Shown here: one piece after another, positions 32,858 to 45,399 of the stretch
Layout: each line of letters begins with the position of its first letter
Position numbering within the stretch: position 1 is the stretch's first letter
Origin: Verpa conica
Lineage: Eukaryota; Ascomycota; Pezizomycetes; Pezizales; Morchellaceae
DNA length: 64,000 nt
Direction of reading: 5' to 3'
Assembly (NCBI GenBank): GCA_033030425.1
Contig: JAUFSD010000004.1
Coordinates: forward strand, 62,001-126,000
Translations under genes and position numbers: made by a program
The notes under the pieces: model-generated
What the model was told of the DNA's origin: nothing
The model's input: the letters and a program-made list of their open reading frames with translations, nothing else
Databases searched by the model: none

Positions 32858-34081
32858 CTAAAAAAAGTGTTTACTACTGTTTGCCTTAGTAAGGTTGATA
32901 CGCTCGCTGTCATCGATATTCCGGGAAGTTATTCCAATATGCGGGGGATTGTCGGTTTGGTAGTATCTCAGACAAATCTTTCTGCTAGAGAGGGCCTCAT
33001 CTAGCTCGCTGTTTGAGTATGCGCTTGTCTCTGTGCCCAGAGCCTCCACCAGCGCCTCCCCAAGGTCGATTGTAGCCCGGTATTTTCCCACTTCTCGCCC
33101 GGCCTGCTTCAGTTGACTCTTTCGATTGACATCCACCCACATAAAAAACGTGCCAAGAGACCATATACCCTGCAGAATACTCAATATGATAAGGATCAAT
33201 ACAACAACGCCGTAGTTGTAAGTAGGGTTCTCCCCTTTATCAAGGCATCCGTTATTAATGTATCCGGCATTGTATGTTGTTCCATTTAGGTCGAACATCG
33301 TTGTATTAAACCACGCTGTCTGAGGCAACTTTAACCACTCAAGCTTGCTGATGTGGAATTCTTCGAGTCCAGTGTCGTTTGTCCTGTATACTGTACTGGA
33401 GTAAATAAATTCGTCGAGAGCAATGAAACCACCGCCCTTAAGAACAACGACAGGTTCAGTATTAGACTTATACCCCACCATTGCCCCTATGATGTTCGGA
33501 AACAACAAGACATAACTAGTCGACAGAAAAAGCCAGATCATCTTCGGTGCTAATATCCATGCGCTGAATACCTGTCGGCCAAGTGCCAATAGCGTTGTCC
33601 CCGAAGTACCAGTGTATGACATGGCGGTGTAAAGTTGATGACTAATCGCAGAAGATTCCATAACATGTCCCAAACTAGCGACGTGGACTTTATACGTGAT
33701 ATAACCCATAAGAACTTGTCCTCTGCGGCCGAAAAGAACATTACATACGACGTCGATCACCTTGGCTGTAGTAAATGAAAAACGTCTACCCCCGAACCAC
33801 GTCAATGACTCGTCATTTATATACTTTAAGTTCCAGCAGAAAACCTCTAAATTATTGTCTGAGTATAGTGTAGGTACGTAAAATAAAATAAGAAACACTA
33901 TGGCAGGGAAAAATATTGCCCCAAGGAGAGCGGCTAGGATCATCCATCCCACTCTCCGTTTGTGAGGAAAGGGCTTCGCCCTTGATAGGTATTTGGGGGG
34001 GAGATGGTGTGTTTCAAGAGGTGACTCGTAGTTGGAGTAGGAGTGTTGTGACTTCGTTTTATCACGGTGTAAACAGGCCAT
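32858..34081 (-). CDS. Fungal multi-pass membrane protein of unknown function
   Basis: A single-exon 407-residue frame. The N-terminal 43 residues are polar and basic. Hydrophobic helices follow at about 45-70 (WMILAALLGAIFFPAIVFLI), about 175-200 and about 290-318 (VVVLILIILSILQGIW). The segment FTTAKVIDVVCNVLFGRRGQ (about 102-121) is a conserved hallmark of a family of uncharacterised ascomycete integral membrane proteins. Three Asn-X-Thr sites (NDT, NTT, NGT) cluster at about 235-270, in the stretch between the second and third hydrophobic segments, which would suit a lumenal or extracellular loop. The C-terminus is polar. Nothing in the neighbourhood suggests a role. Confidence 0.75.
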   Translation of the reverse strand: MACLHRDKTKSQHSYSNYESPLETHHLPPKYLSRAKPFPHKRRVGWMILAALLGAIFFPAIVFLILFYVPTLYSDNNLEVFCWNLKYINDESLTWFGGRRFSFTTAKVIDVVCNVLFGRRGQVLMGYITYKVHVASLGHVMESSAISHQLYTAMSYTGTSGTTLLALGRQVFSAWILAPKMIWLFLSTSYVLLFPNIIGAMVGYKSNTEPVVVLKGGGFIALDEFIYSSTVYRTNDTGLEEFHISKLEWLKLPQTAWFNTTMFDLNGTTYNAGYINNGCLDKGENPTYNYGVVVLILIILSILQGIWSLGTFFMWVDVNRKSQLKQAGREVGKYRATIDLGEALVEALGTETSAYSNSELDEALSSRKICLRYYQTDNPPHIGITSRNIDDSERINLTKANSSKHFF

Positions 34082-35235
34082 AGCAAATTGTGGATGATGG
34101 AGAAAGATAACCCTGACAGAACCCTACCCGGAGCAAGGAGAACTTAAGAGTATGTACCTTTGCCTTTGCTGACCCTCCCGTTGATGGTAAGTAACTGCAG
34201 GGGTTGGTGGAGTTTCATATATATTGATCGGCCGAGGATTTTGATTGAGGGGGCTATTTTGCAGCCTGAATACTTTCTCCCATGGGCCTTTTAGCTACCA
34301 CCGTACGTGCTATTCCCCTTACTCTAATCTTTTGGATAGTAATATAGCTACGTCACTACTCTATGTAGTTTTTGGTGCCTCTACTTGGCACATAGGCGAG
34401 AATACATTTAAAGCATACAAGGTTATTACAGAAACAAGGGCTTGCAGGGTTCTATGGCCAGTGTCACTGCCCGACTACTACACAGCCCGGGGGTAAGTTT
34501 TTCTATTGGGAAGGATAATCTCTGATACCTTCCTATATTTCTGGGTATTCTTCTGTCTAGAAGATGCTCTCCGCATGATCCGCCCTTAGTGGTAAAATCA
34601 AGCCAGCAATGCTACTCAATAAATACGGAAGTGTTATTAGTAATTTATGTGAGACACGTGACCTAGATCCTGTGACCTTATTAGGTATCCTACTAGGAAG
34701 CTTTTAAGGCACTGGGTTAAACAACACTCAGAGAGAGAATGATATGACCCTGCGCCGAAGAACGCAAGAAAAAAATAAAATCTTAGAAAAATCACGGCAA
34801 GGAAGAAACCGAGTGAGAGCTTGTGACTTCAATTAAGGAGGGCGAGAAAACCAGCAAGAGAAGGATAGACTTGGTGGGTTCAAAGCACTTGAAAACACTA
34901 CCTGGGTGTCATCTTAGGGATGATGCGAAAGAACAACGAATCGCTTGCTATGTTTGGCAAGCAGGGCCGCGGTTAAAGGTAAATTGATAATGGGAAACGA
35001 TTCTGGAATGGCTGTTTATCCACTCTTTCTTACTTTTGTTGCATTTCGCCAACAAGGCCACAACCGCGGGAGATATGGAAAAAAGCAGCAGGGAGAGATG
35101 ATTCTATCAGTCGATTTAACTCTTTTAGTAAATATCTCTGGGCTCCAGCCGCATTTCCCTGGAGTCTATAGGGATAAAAGGGTCCCTTTAGTACATTTTC
35201 AGGATCTACTCGATCCCCCTTAAACACCAGCTTCC
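34082..35235. other. Gene-free interval
   Basis: Upstream region of the membrane-protein gene. Open frames at 34245-34496 and 34945-35223 show no recognisable motif. Confidence 0.5.
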
Positions 35236-35545
35236 ATTTCTCCCTAAATGCCACTAACCCCGCTCCAAAAGCCCCCTTCCCCAAAATCACCCCACCGCCA
35301 CACATTCCCTGAGAGACTTTCACCGCCGCACCAGTAGTCCTCTACCTCACCCCACCACCACTACTATGCACATTCACAATCCTATTCACCAACCCCATCT
35401 GCACTCCCTCAAGCCCAGCAACCCTCCACCTAGTCAATACCCTATCCATTGCCATCACCCTACGAACCAAACGTAGCAACAGAAACCTCCTACCGGCACC
35501 TGGCATAATACCGAGTCTCGCCTCCAGAATTATTGTTCGTCTTGG
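35236..35545 (-). pseudogene. C-terminal remnant of an enoyl-CoA hydratase/isomerase
   Basis: Read on the minus strand, 35540-35345 encodes EARLGIMPGAGRR, then RLVRRVMAMDRVLT and MGLVNRIV. These match the crotonase-fold order PEARLGIMPGAGG, RL-G-xAxxxxLTG and GLVNRVV. After an in-frame stop (about 35343) a further piece, GLVAFREKWKLVFKGD (about 35225-35275), matches the family C-terminus (AFxEKRKPVFKG). The N-terminal half, with the oxyanion-hole motifs, is missing. The break at about 35545 lies close to the LTR-like stretch starting near 35612. GC content of the strand is high compared with its surroundings, as for a former housekeeping gene. Confidence 0.55.
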
Positions 35546-35611
35546 GGCGGTTCGGGCCTGACCTTCGGCAAAGAAACCACCCCAGCATACGGGGTCCCGT
35601 TGGCCCCACTA

Positions 35612-36146
35612 TAGTTAATTAGGTTGAATTTCGGTTAACGGACGATCTTTGGAGAATAGATCCACTCGGTCGGGGATCGGGGCTAAGCTGGGAGAATTGA
35701 TTGTGTGGTGCCTCACGGCCCTCAAGACACAATGAAACAATATTAGTCACAAAGACAAGCATGTTTATTCTAGAAGAAGATGATGATCTAATGATCATCA
35801 TCAGGAGGCTTAAATACTCTCTGTCTGACTAAGCATTCTATGTACAACACTTGCGCCTCATGACAGGTTGAGCTGCTGGTGAGTTGGTCAGTGAGCCGGG
35901 AGTAAGCGTATCATGGGATGTCACTCGTCAAGTTCTCGTCTATTCATAATGCAGCGAGATCGCCTTATAATATGAAATTAAAGTAGTGTTATATCCTTAT
36001 AGGGTGGATGTCATTATAGAAAAGGCATATCACACACGAATTAGTCACTGTCTGGTTGGGAGTGCGTGCTCTTACAAGGCGATTATTCTTATAACCTGAT
36101 CCCTTATAGGGTGATTTACTGTAACGGCTAAGAACAGGTATACAGT
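35612..36146 (-). repeat. Possible solo LTR
   Basis: On the minus strand the stretch starts TGTTGTCGACTG. It then has a TATA-like GTATTTAAG (about 35812), a downstream AATAAA in TCTAGAATAAACATGC (about 35760-35775), and ends near TTCAACCTAATTAAC. This order resembles U3-R-U5 of an LTR. Neither a partner LTR nor a target-site duplication was found, so the boundaries are guesses. Confidence 0.25.
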
Positions 36147-38697
36147 CGACAACAGGAATTGAAGTTGAATCGCTAGAAGAGCTACAAAAGGGGTTCTATT
36201 TCTTCTATACCTTTTTATTTATATTTCACTCTGTGTTGTAAACACTAAGCTAAGCCTGTTGCATTCGCTTAGTCATCTGGTTATACCTAGTGTCAAGGGC
36301 TGCAATCACCCATACTCACTCGGCCATGTAATGTCACTCGACAGAAACAGCCCTAACCCACATCGCCGTCAGCCGGTGTGGCTTTTGACCCCCTCCCTTT
36401 TACATGTAGAGCTAGGCTCGTTCCTACCCCACCTATTGCAAGGTACGGTAGGAGAGCTGTCATAAGGCTTGGCACGGCATTAATGCAGAGCATGCTTTTG
36501 ACTTGCTTAATTCACTATGTTCTATCGCTCTAGCGTGCTCGTGCGAAAAGTACACAAGCACCCGCATAACTGCTTAACATACCCACTTAATGTTATAGTT
36601 ACCCCACCAGAGACCGTACGATAGTGGCCACGTGACAGGCTCCGGCATTTTCCGGTATGGTTCACTTGGGTTAAGCGATATATTACTGAGCCCTGGTGTA
36701 ACATACCGGTATAAATACTAAAGCAAAGCGTAAGTTACTCCTTAGTTCATATCAAGTACTACCCTATATTACAACTACCAACGGTACAATGCAGCGTATT
36801 TCCATAGTATACCCATGAAATTAGATAAGTAGCTGCGTCTGAAGCAAATGAAACCGCAGGCCAGATGACGGAAACTATCGATAAGAAAGTATGCCAATAG
36901 GGATCGTTTCTGTTTATATAATGCAGCCTCTAGTGAGGCCTTTGTTGACCTGTCAGATTTCAGGAGAAGTTTTTAGCAGGCATATTAGCACAAGGGCTTC
37001 TGCCAACTACTCTTATTCCTCGGTCTTATCTACCAAAAGGGGTACACATGCCCGTCATAAATTAATAACCAGCTGGATGTCTGCATCCAATCAATCTAGC
37101 TTCGTAGGGTCTTGAAGTTCCTACAAGGTCATCAAAGCCTCAATAGAGGGCTTGCTTTGTAAATAATTCTGCTGTAGTAAAGAGCTCTGTAACTTAGAAA
37201 GTATTATTTCTTTTATCTAGAATTAATTTTCTATAAACTCTTCTAAAACTTCATAAGATTTTCAAAGACGTTTTGTGTTAGTGGTGTGAGAAAAGTAGCT
37301 AGTCTTAAAAAGTCAAAGGTTATTTTTGCATGTATGCGCATACGTTAGTGTGTTGCTCGCTTTGTTATCTCCGGTAATAGTTAGCACCGCACTTAATTAT
37401 GAGTCACAAAACCTTACAGCATCTAGGTGTAGATCGAGGATAAGGTCTTGTTACCGTTGAATGATGAAGGGTCGATATTAGGGTCTGGCCTAGTCTTTTG
37501 CCACACCAGATTTAGTGGTCCTTTTGATGCAAATCTCTGGCTAATAACCCCCGTGCCAGATCTCACGATCACTTCTTACTGTAAGATGATTCGATCCGGC
37601 GCTTATCTCATGCATGCATGAATTTTATTATCCTGCGTAGTTTTAATGTCAATATGTTGGCGGAAAAAAACAAAACAAAACACAAGTCTCAAAAAACGTG
37701 GATTATATTAAGTCGCCGATTTATTAGATCAGCCGTTACCGGCAAAAGCACATTGCGAGGCCCTTCCCTCACTTTCCGATAAATTGCGCGGCGCTCTAGA
37801 TCGGTCAGTTTCTCTCATTTGTATGTTATGCATCATATCCGCGGCCGGAGGGGGCTAGATTGTGCCATGTTTTGGGTGCTCAGGTCGTACTATGCGTAGA
37901 ACCTTAGTACCGACTAGCCTAGCCACACATTTCGGAGTGTTTTCGGATAATCTATTGATGCGAGGCGATCATAATATACCGCGCATAGAATAGGGAGATC
38001 CATAATGACGCTGAGGTTGAAATAAGGATTGGCGCAGCATCTAGCTAGCAAAGGCAGTCTCTATTCCTAAGCCAGTGAAGAAAAGCGAGTGGCAAAGGCA
38101 GTGCTACTAAGCCATTGTAGTAAGATCATCTAGCCACACTTTGTTTGGACATTATAGCGTCATTATGGGTCCGGACAGTTTATGCGGTATATATGCTCGG
38201 AACTAGCAACCACAGATATCTACCACAGATGTTAGCTATTTTATATAGTGCCGGAGAGAGTATGGGTGAAATCATAGCTCATGATGAGGAAATGAGGTGC
38301 TTATCTGGTGGGACCAATTATCAAATGTGACCTTTTCGAGGCACACCTAGTCACCAGGTCTAGCATGAAATTAGATTGCGGAAGTTCTTATTTCTACTGC
38401 ATGTTCTATAAGCCGAAACGTGTAAACGTTTTGAGTAATATTTCAAAAGGAGACCTGACCACCTACATTTATTTCTACAGCTGTGAATGTGGTAGAAAAT
38501 AATTGGGGCTGATTTGGGATTTGGGATACGTGTACTGGTATATGAAGTACAAGGAATGCCAGCAAACCTATTGCTTACGTGATTTACCTTTAATAGCGTT
38601 CCTACCCCCCAGAGGTATTGAAACTTGTAGAGGTTGGCTTAAGGCTTTTGCGCATATGCATGGCGCCTACGCTAAGCTATCACAGATGGACACGGAA

Positions 38698-38806
38698 TAC
38701 TCATAAACTGTTGACGGGCCGCTATTGCATGCCATACAAAGCTGCACCAAGTAGAGTATGCTATGCAATAGTAGTTGATTCTACAAACCCCAGCCACTTA
38801 TGAGTA
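38698..38806. mobile_element. Degenerate MITE, TA-flanked, 105 bp
   Basis: The ends read TACTCATAA...TTATGAGTA, with TA on both sides. Sub-terminal blocks CTATTGCATGCCATACAAA and its diverged complement are shared with the better-preserved element at 38990-39112. The inverted repeats are interrupted by indels, so this is an older copy of the same family. Confidence 0.55.
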
Positions 38807-38987
38807 GATATAATTATAGCTCGGGTATTAGTTCGACCGGCGAACCGTGATCTGGAATGGAGGTCTTTGCTGCGTTAGGGTGCACGGCGACGTACTCGTT
38901 GCCATCAAGCATTTATGGAGTAGGGTGGCTAGAAGCCATGCCGCTCACTGAGATCCACCAGATGCACAGGGTGCAGGAGAAAAGGAC

Positions 38988-39114
38988 TACTCGTAACCAG
39001 ATGATGTTTTGAGAATGGACTGCTATAGCATACCATACAAAACTACGTTAAGTCTATGATTTTGTATGGTATGCAATAGCAGTCCGTTCTCAAAACACCA
39101 TCCGGTTACGAGTA
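38988..39114. mobile_element. MITE with long inverted repeats and TA duplication, 123 bp
   Basis: The element (38990-39112) is almost entirely two inverted arms of about 52 bp. The left arm runs CTCGTAACCAGATG, TTTTGAGAATGGACTGC, GCATACCATACAAAA. The right arm is its reverse complement with few mismatches. TA flanks both ends, consistent with Tc1/mariner mobilisation. The RNA would fold into a long hairpin, so a small-RNA source is conceivable. Confidence 0.75.
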
Positions 39115-42100
39115 TATTGATACGTTGGATATTGCTGAACCGAGGTTTAAAAAAGATAATCCTTAGGCTTAACCAATGAAACAAGCACACAAGCTCACAA
39201 TGTGAGCTGGTAAGAGAGACATGCTGTTTTCCCAGTTACCATAATCCGGAAGCGTCTGACAGGAATGAGAAATTGAGAAGATAATGACGTCTATCTAAAA
39301 GCGGGGATGGTGGCCAGTTATCGGGCTGGCTGTTATGTTGACTGAGCCTTACCATTGGTACATAGATAATTAAATAACGCATTAGCTGTCAGGACTTATC
39401 TCTCCTTTGGTGAAGCTGCTGCTTTCCGTGGGGGCCTTAGAGGAAGTGTGGCTTGCGTCTGGAGTTTAACCTGATTTTTTTCAGTGGTTTAGAGGGTGGT
39501 AGCATCTTTTCAGTAAGGGGTAATATAATAGAGCCTTTGCGCTGTGGGGTCCGGAGTCTTTTTTGACAGCCTTGGCACTAATATGCCAAGAAACAACATA
39601 TCCAGCTAGCTCTTCATTTGACTCCCGTCTGACGACCTGATTGCAAGATTTGACCTCCACGAATTCTAGCCACTGTAGTGTAACCAAATAAGATCCTATT
39701 TTCAAAGAATATTTTTATGATAGATACCAGACTCAAAGGAACCCGGCCCAATATCCTTAGGAATTTAGGAAAGTTACTGGCTACAGAGAGGATTTGTGTT
39801 CTTTGGGGGTTGACGTTTCTTTCTCACCAAGAACTAGGTAATGCTGATCAGTGGCAACCAGCGTCTGGATCTATACAAGCCTCCGAAAATCCCTATAACA
39901 CCAAGCTACAGGGAAGCTGGATGTATCCAGCGCAAAGGCTTGAATAGTGCTGGGTGTGCGGCTAGAGGGTCTTACTATGAATGGGTTTGTAGTATTTCTT
40001 ATTCGGTGAAAGACAGGGACTACCATTACTACAGTCATTATGCAAAAATGTTCGTGATGAGACAAGTCTCAAATGGCGAAATTTGTCTCAGCAAAAAACT
40101 CGGCAATATTGACTTAGCTTAAAACACTCACTGAAAGACAAGCACCAGGAACTAAATACTATAATTGCTATTTCAGATCAATGAGATGTTAGAAAACCAA
40201 ACATAGTATGAACTAGATAGTTATCCTTTTGGAGAATGATTTGATAAACTTTTGAACTTTGATAAACATGACCCTGTGAGTTTTTTGCGCCACCTGAGAC
40301 CTGTTCCATCACAAACATTTCTGCTTACTAACTGTATAGTATTGGGTTTGGGTATAATGAATTTGGCTTATCAGGAGTTACAATAACTATTACAGAATTA
40401 CTAACAGAGAAATAAGGGAGGACATTTGCGGGTCCCTAGAATTAAAAGAGGAGTTATAACCACAACTGAAAAGGGTACTGGCGCTTTGCACCGGCGGTAG
40501 ATCTGGGAATCATATGGGTGGTCTGCAAACCCTGAGGTTGGTCCTCGGCCAGCAAGGTGTCAATACTGGATATTTGATGCCCGGGACGATCTTGTAGTAG
40601 TGTTGAGGGCCTAGATCACTCTGGGAGTATGCGCGGCTGCGCCCGTTACAGTATAATTACAGGGTTGGCATATTGGTAACCAGAAAAACGCTCCCAGAAC
40701 CTTCCTCCAACACATTCTTCATCCTTACCCCGGCTGTAAATGGAGGAATATTAGATAAAGATATGAAGATATGACCCCCGTAATACCCCTCACTTAGATG
40801 ATATAATAATACTATAGGCTAAAATAGAAGCTACGTATACGTAGGGTACCTTAGGGAGATCTTCTTAGGGGAAGTAGAGATTATGTAGTTCTAAGAACAG
40901 AGTAAATTTATTTTATACTGCTAAAGATCCATCGCTCACCAGAACTGATTTTACCATGTGTCTTTGAGGAGAAAAGAACGAAGTCTGATATCAGTAAGGT
41001 TGGGATATCACATTACTTAGCGAGCTTTGTTTCATGAATTAGATACTTGTCTCATACTTTGTATTTTACCTAATTCTTAATCTTGCTATAACTATAATAG
41101 GAGCCCCGGTTGGCTAGAATTAATTGAGGGCGGGTCGGCCCGTATCGGGGTCCGCATACTCTACGTACAGATTTGTAGAACCGTGCGTTGTTGTACTACC
41201 AATCGATTGATTACCCGCAACATAGAGTGCATGGAGCTTTCTGTTTTATCGCCGGTTCTATAGGTTGGATATACATATAATGCATCTCCATGCAGATCCA
41301 CACTTTTATCCGTTTACAAGTAGAAGTGACTCGTAGACGTGTTCACATGGCTTAGGACCCAACAATTTCCGGTGCCGCAAGAATAAGTATGGGGAAATTA
41401 CCTTATATAGTGTAGGCCGTCCCGGGATATTAATTCGTCCAAGAAATACGCCAGAGTGGGTAAAGAGGTAATACGGAAGTAAACAACAAAGGGTAGCTAA
41501 TTATCTGAAGGTAGCATTGTTTTCTCTTGGCTTCAAAATACCGCAAGATACTGATAAATTCTAGTTGTCAGATGCGCAGTTGTTCGATGCGCGCAGCCTG
41601 TATCACAATACGGTGTACCAATGTTACCAGGGATGCATCTAAAGTGGTCTTACTGCGGCTCCTGCCGTCAGAGGTGATTGGAATAATACTGGTGCTAAAA
41701 AAATATGATCTCAGTTTATTCTACCGTGTATCAGAAAGCTTTACTCTTAGTCGTCTTGTTATTATACTATCTGTGCCATTCGTCCCGCTGCCGGCCGAAG
41801 GTTGAGCTAGTGCGGCGTCTTACTATAGAAAGCAGTGGTTCTTTATTTCATCAGGTACTCTAGCTTCAGATAGGGTTATTTCAGGAATGTGGCGTGTAAT
41901 ATCAAAGACTTTATTGACTTCCTGTCAACAGCTTCTTATAATTAATGAGGGTCTCAATGTTAACAGCGGCTGCGGGGGCCCCTGCTTGGTAACCTATGTT
42001 TCCACAGTAGTTCTACTAGCACTGCTAACTTAAAACCGCATTTGCTAGTGAAAGGAAAATGATGTAAACTGCTTTGTAACACTATAATTATACTGGAAAC

Positions 42101-43406
42101 TTCTAAATGGTGATGTTAAGATTGGTGTGGTACGGTACAGCCTGTACTAAAAATTTAAGAAAAGTCTGTTGACAGGATATACAGAAAGTATAGCCTAGGG
42201 CTTTTATTTATCACTCAAACACCAGGCTTCTGAATTTAAAACCGGCCACTTACTTTGGCAATCATAAGAGTCAGTGATAAACGATATTGCATGGAAAAGC
42301 GTCCAAGACCTGTATGCATATTCTCTCATAAAACCAGCTTAATATTATAGTGGTCTCCCTGCGTCTTCTTATGATTGCGAGCACACCACAATGGCTAATA
42401 GAATATAAGCACAAGTTCTCTAATGATGTTGAATAGGTAGTACTATTAGAATATGAGAAGTCTAGTTTCGTTTTGCCTATTTTCGTAACTTAAAAGCAAA
42501 ATGATATAGGTAGTTCATAGATAATAAATAATATACAGTCACTAGACAGATATGTTCGTGGGAACGTTTAAACCTAGGTGAGACAATACACGGACTATTA
42601 CCAAGAGATGATCTAACATCCACCAAAGTCCAGAAGATTACTGAGAGACATTAGTCTAGGTAAGGGGAATATGAGCTCTAGTAGCTAGTTATTTTAAATT
42701 TTAAATTCTTGAACAATTTTCTTCTACCGAAGCTACAAACCTCCACACCACCATTGAGTATTGTGTATCGCAGAGCCTGATTGGAAATCTGGGGGAAATC
42801 TTATCGTCTCCTTGTTTTAAAATATATAGTTTTTTAAAAGAAAATATAATTAACTATAAAGGAGAAGCTGTGCTGCACTGCCGAGGCGAGCCTGACACCT
42901 GAAACCGCATCATAAACTTATCTGCCTAGTGTAAAACAGTAGAGTTAACTAAAGAAAGTATTTTTATCTGTAAACCTTAATATTTATAAACCTTCGGGGA
43001 GTGCATTCATATAGTTGTATTTTATGAGGTGGTTCATTGATACTTCTATACTTAAGCTTACCTACGCTTTATAATTTTAAAAATAAAAGAGCGCAGAGAT
43101 AAAGATGAAAATTGTGTACTACTACTATCTAGTTGTATCTTTGCTTTAGTTGAGTTACGATAATTTAAGGTTATCAGATGGTCAATCCTGGCTCGACACT
43201 CGCGCACTATCCCATTAATTCAATAATCATCTTCTATCTGTAACGTCGTAAAAGTCAGCGGGGGGTAGAGCTGGAGGTGTAAAGGTAATATAGTCCTATA
43301 CATACGTGATTACTGCAGAGAAGCTTCGAAGGTACTATTCGATATTACAGAGATATCTCAAAAGGATGTGTTTTTAAGGTCTAGTCTAAAGCGTTCCAAT
43401 ACTAAA

Positions 43407-43478
43407 AAAAAGGGCTGGTAAATCGGCAGTGACCAATACAGTTACCAAGCGGTGGTGATAGCAAAGTAAACCAGCCCT
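43407..43478. repeat. Small inverted repeat (10-11 bp arms)
   Basis: AAGGGCTGGT and ACCAGCCCTT flank about 52 bp. No target-site duplication was found, so a MITE assignment is not supported. Confidence 0.4.
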
Positions 43479-43704
43479 TATGTCTAGAATAGACTATATA
43501 GCTCTATTTTCTGATCAATTAAGATTGATGAGGCGACACCCCTAAGGATCCAAAGAAACACCGATCGTCGATGTGCAGTGCCCCCCCGGCCCCCAGCACA
43601 CAAACCCAAACACCCAACAGCGCCACCCTCGTGCCTAGCGGGGACCCACCTATGCTATGGAGGACAACAGTGTACTTGCTGCTAGAATTTCACCCCCTGG
43701 CGGC

Positions 43705-43710
43705 TATAAA
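43705..43710 (+). promoter_or_regulatory. TATA box of the lectin gene
   Basis: TATAAA in the context CGGCTATAAAAGAAG lies about 190 bp upstream of the lectin ATG. It is the clearest TATA element near any gene in the window. Strong TATA boxes in fungi are typical of highly or conditionally expressed genes. Confidence 0.55.
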
Positions 43711-43895
43711 AGAAGAGATGCTCGCACTGTTCCATACTTATCCTTCACACACAACATTCTTCTGACCTCTTTTCTTTAAAGGGAATATCCCGGTTTCCTG
43801 CCACCCCAAGTATCCAAGGTACAAGACTCTAAACACTTCCCACAATCATTAGCAACGGAAGTATACTAACCGCAATATACCTGACAAAATTTCAG

Positions 43896-44403
43896 ATGTC
43901 CGACATTGATAGCGGAATTTACATGATCACGAGCGCTCATGGCAGAGGATCAAACGTCCTTTGTATCGACGATAAAGGAAAATATGTGGTTGCATCTAGT
44001 ACTAGCTCACAGACCTGGGTACTTGAACTCGCCCCAGATGGAAGCTACTGCACTCTAGCCGATTACAGGGCGCCTGGCAAAGTGTTGGATCTTTCTGCCA
44101 GTAGCACGGCCCCGGGTACACAAGTCCTTGTAGACGAGAAAACTGGTAATCCAAATCAGCAGTTCGAGGTGAGAGTAGTAGATGAAGAGTAAGGGACTTC
44201 TCATCAGGCTCCTCCTGGTGTTTCTAATATTATAGTGCTGATCACCTCCTAGACATGGCCGTAGGCGATACATGATCACATACCACCCAAATAGCCAAAC
44301 TCGTACGGTAGGAGTTGAGGGGAAAGGGGATTTCATGGACTGTCGGGTTGCTATCTTAAACAAAAGGGTAGATAGACAGTTATGGTACTTTGACAGTCAG
44401 TAG
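43896..44403 (+). CDS. Ricin-B-like beta-trefoil lectin, two exons
   Basis: Exon 1 is 43896-44188. The intron is 44189-44252 (64 nt, GTAAGG donor, CTGAT branch, CCTAG acceptor). Exon 2 is 44253-44403. The product has 147 residues, normal for a single beta-trefoil. Reading through the donor would stop after 98 residues (VRVVDEE) and lose the third lobe. The three lobes each carry a QxW-like motif: SQTWVLEL in lobe 1, NQQFEV in lobe 2 and RQLWYFD at the C-terminus, encoded by exon 2. SGIYMITSAHG at the start and KVLDLSASS are typical of fungal cytosolic ricin-B-fold lectins. There is no signal peptide, so the protein is cytoplasmic. Relatives bind glycans and some act in defence against fungivores; which sugar this one binds cannot be read from the sequence. 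There is no associated catalytic chain. Confidence 0.75.
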
Positions 44404-45379
44404 CGACCTTGGTGGTTTCTAGCCTACACCTGTTGTATGAATTTCTGTACTTCGATGGAATACTATTTGGTTTGAATAGGTGAATTAATCATAAGTACAC
44501 ACTGTTTCCTTTGGGTGAATGGGTTTTATTTGGTGGGATATTTCTAGGGGCTTTCTCCTGTTGACCAGTTGAAGATGAAGTGACTTTGTGGATTGGGAAT
44601 ATTAGAATATAACAAATACGAAAGAAAATTACTACTGAATTCTTGCGCCTCGCTATATCGAGTATCTTATGGGGCTGTTGTCATGATAATAAGGCATCTA
44701 AGCCACTGCGCTTAATCTGAGCCTTACGGATTCCAGGGAAAGTTCAGCTATATAGGAGTTGAGGGCCCTAAGATCGCTCTAGCATGATCCTTATATGTAA
44801 TTTAGACTTACTCTGTTGCGGTTCTGCACCTATAATTATATAGTTACCAATGGATTTAGTAGTAGTTTTCAAGCTTATTCTTACTAGCTCATATATATTG
44901 ATGAGTTAATGTAATGAAATATAACTGAACTCATCCGATATCAAGTTTACATTAGCATCTGGTAAAACAAACCTTTCCTCACCCTAGACCCTGATAGTCG
45001 GAATGCTGTTTATCACAACCTCTGTTAATTGCCTTACGCCCTACATTAGATTAAATGGGGCCTTGATTTAATTTCTCTCAGTTCCTTATAGATTATTTTT
45101 AATTGTGCTATACTCCCCCAGGCGGTTCCAAACCTGACCATACAGAAATTTTCGTAATCGCTCCCTCCATCACCACTCACCGCCAGTTTTCGTCACAGTC
45201 CCGAGGAACTATACTGAGGCAATTTGTGGAAGCCCCAACCACCGCTATACCAGGCTACTAGGGCCGGTCTCTAATCCTATTGATGGTTCTGACAAGCGTC
45301 TCACAAACATCAGACTGCTAAGAGTTTTTAGAGTGGGATCTGAAGCTTTTTTTTTTGTTAGGTCGGTAAATCATACGAC

Positions 45380-45399
45380 TAGATTAGATTAGATTAGAT
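45380..45399 (+). repeat. (GATTA)4 microsatellite
   Basis: Tandem TAGATTAGATTAGATTAGAT in intergenic DNA. Confidence 0.85.

Larger units (their letters stand above)
35546..43895. other. Long gene-poor, AT-rich stretch
   Basis: About 8.3 kb without a supported gene. It contains an LTR-like segment (35612-36146), two related MITEs at 38.7-39.1 kb and a 10-11 bp inverted repeat, AAGGGCTGGT...ACCAGCCCTT, at 43407-43478. All open frames are under 100 codons and lack motifs. The stretch looks like decayed transposon sequence. A part near 36281-36345 resembles 47668-47731 at about three-quarters identity. Confidence 0.5.

Noticed and set aside
34945..35323. Frames of 92-97 codons suggesting a glycine-rich loop (GKGAFGAG) kinase
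   Set aside because: No other kinase motif is present. The segment is better explained as the end of the enoyl-CoA hydratase remnant.
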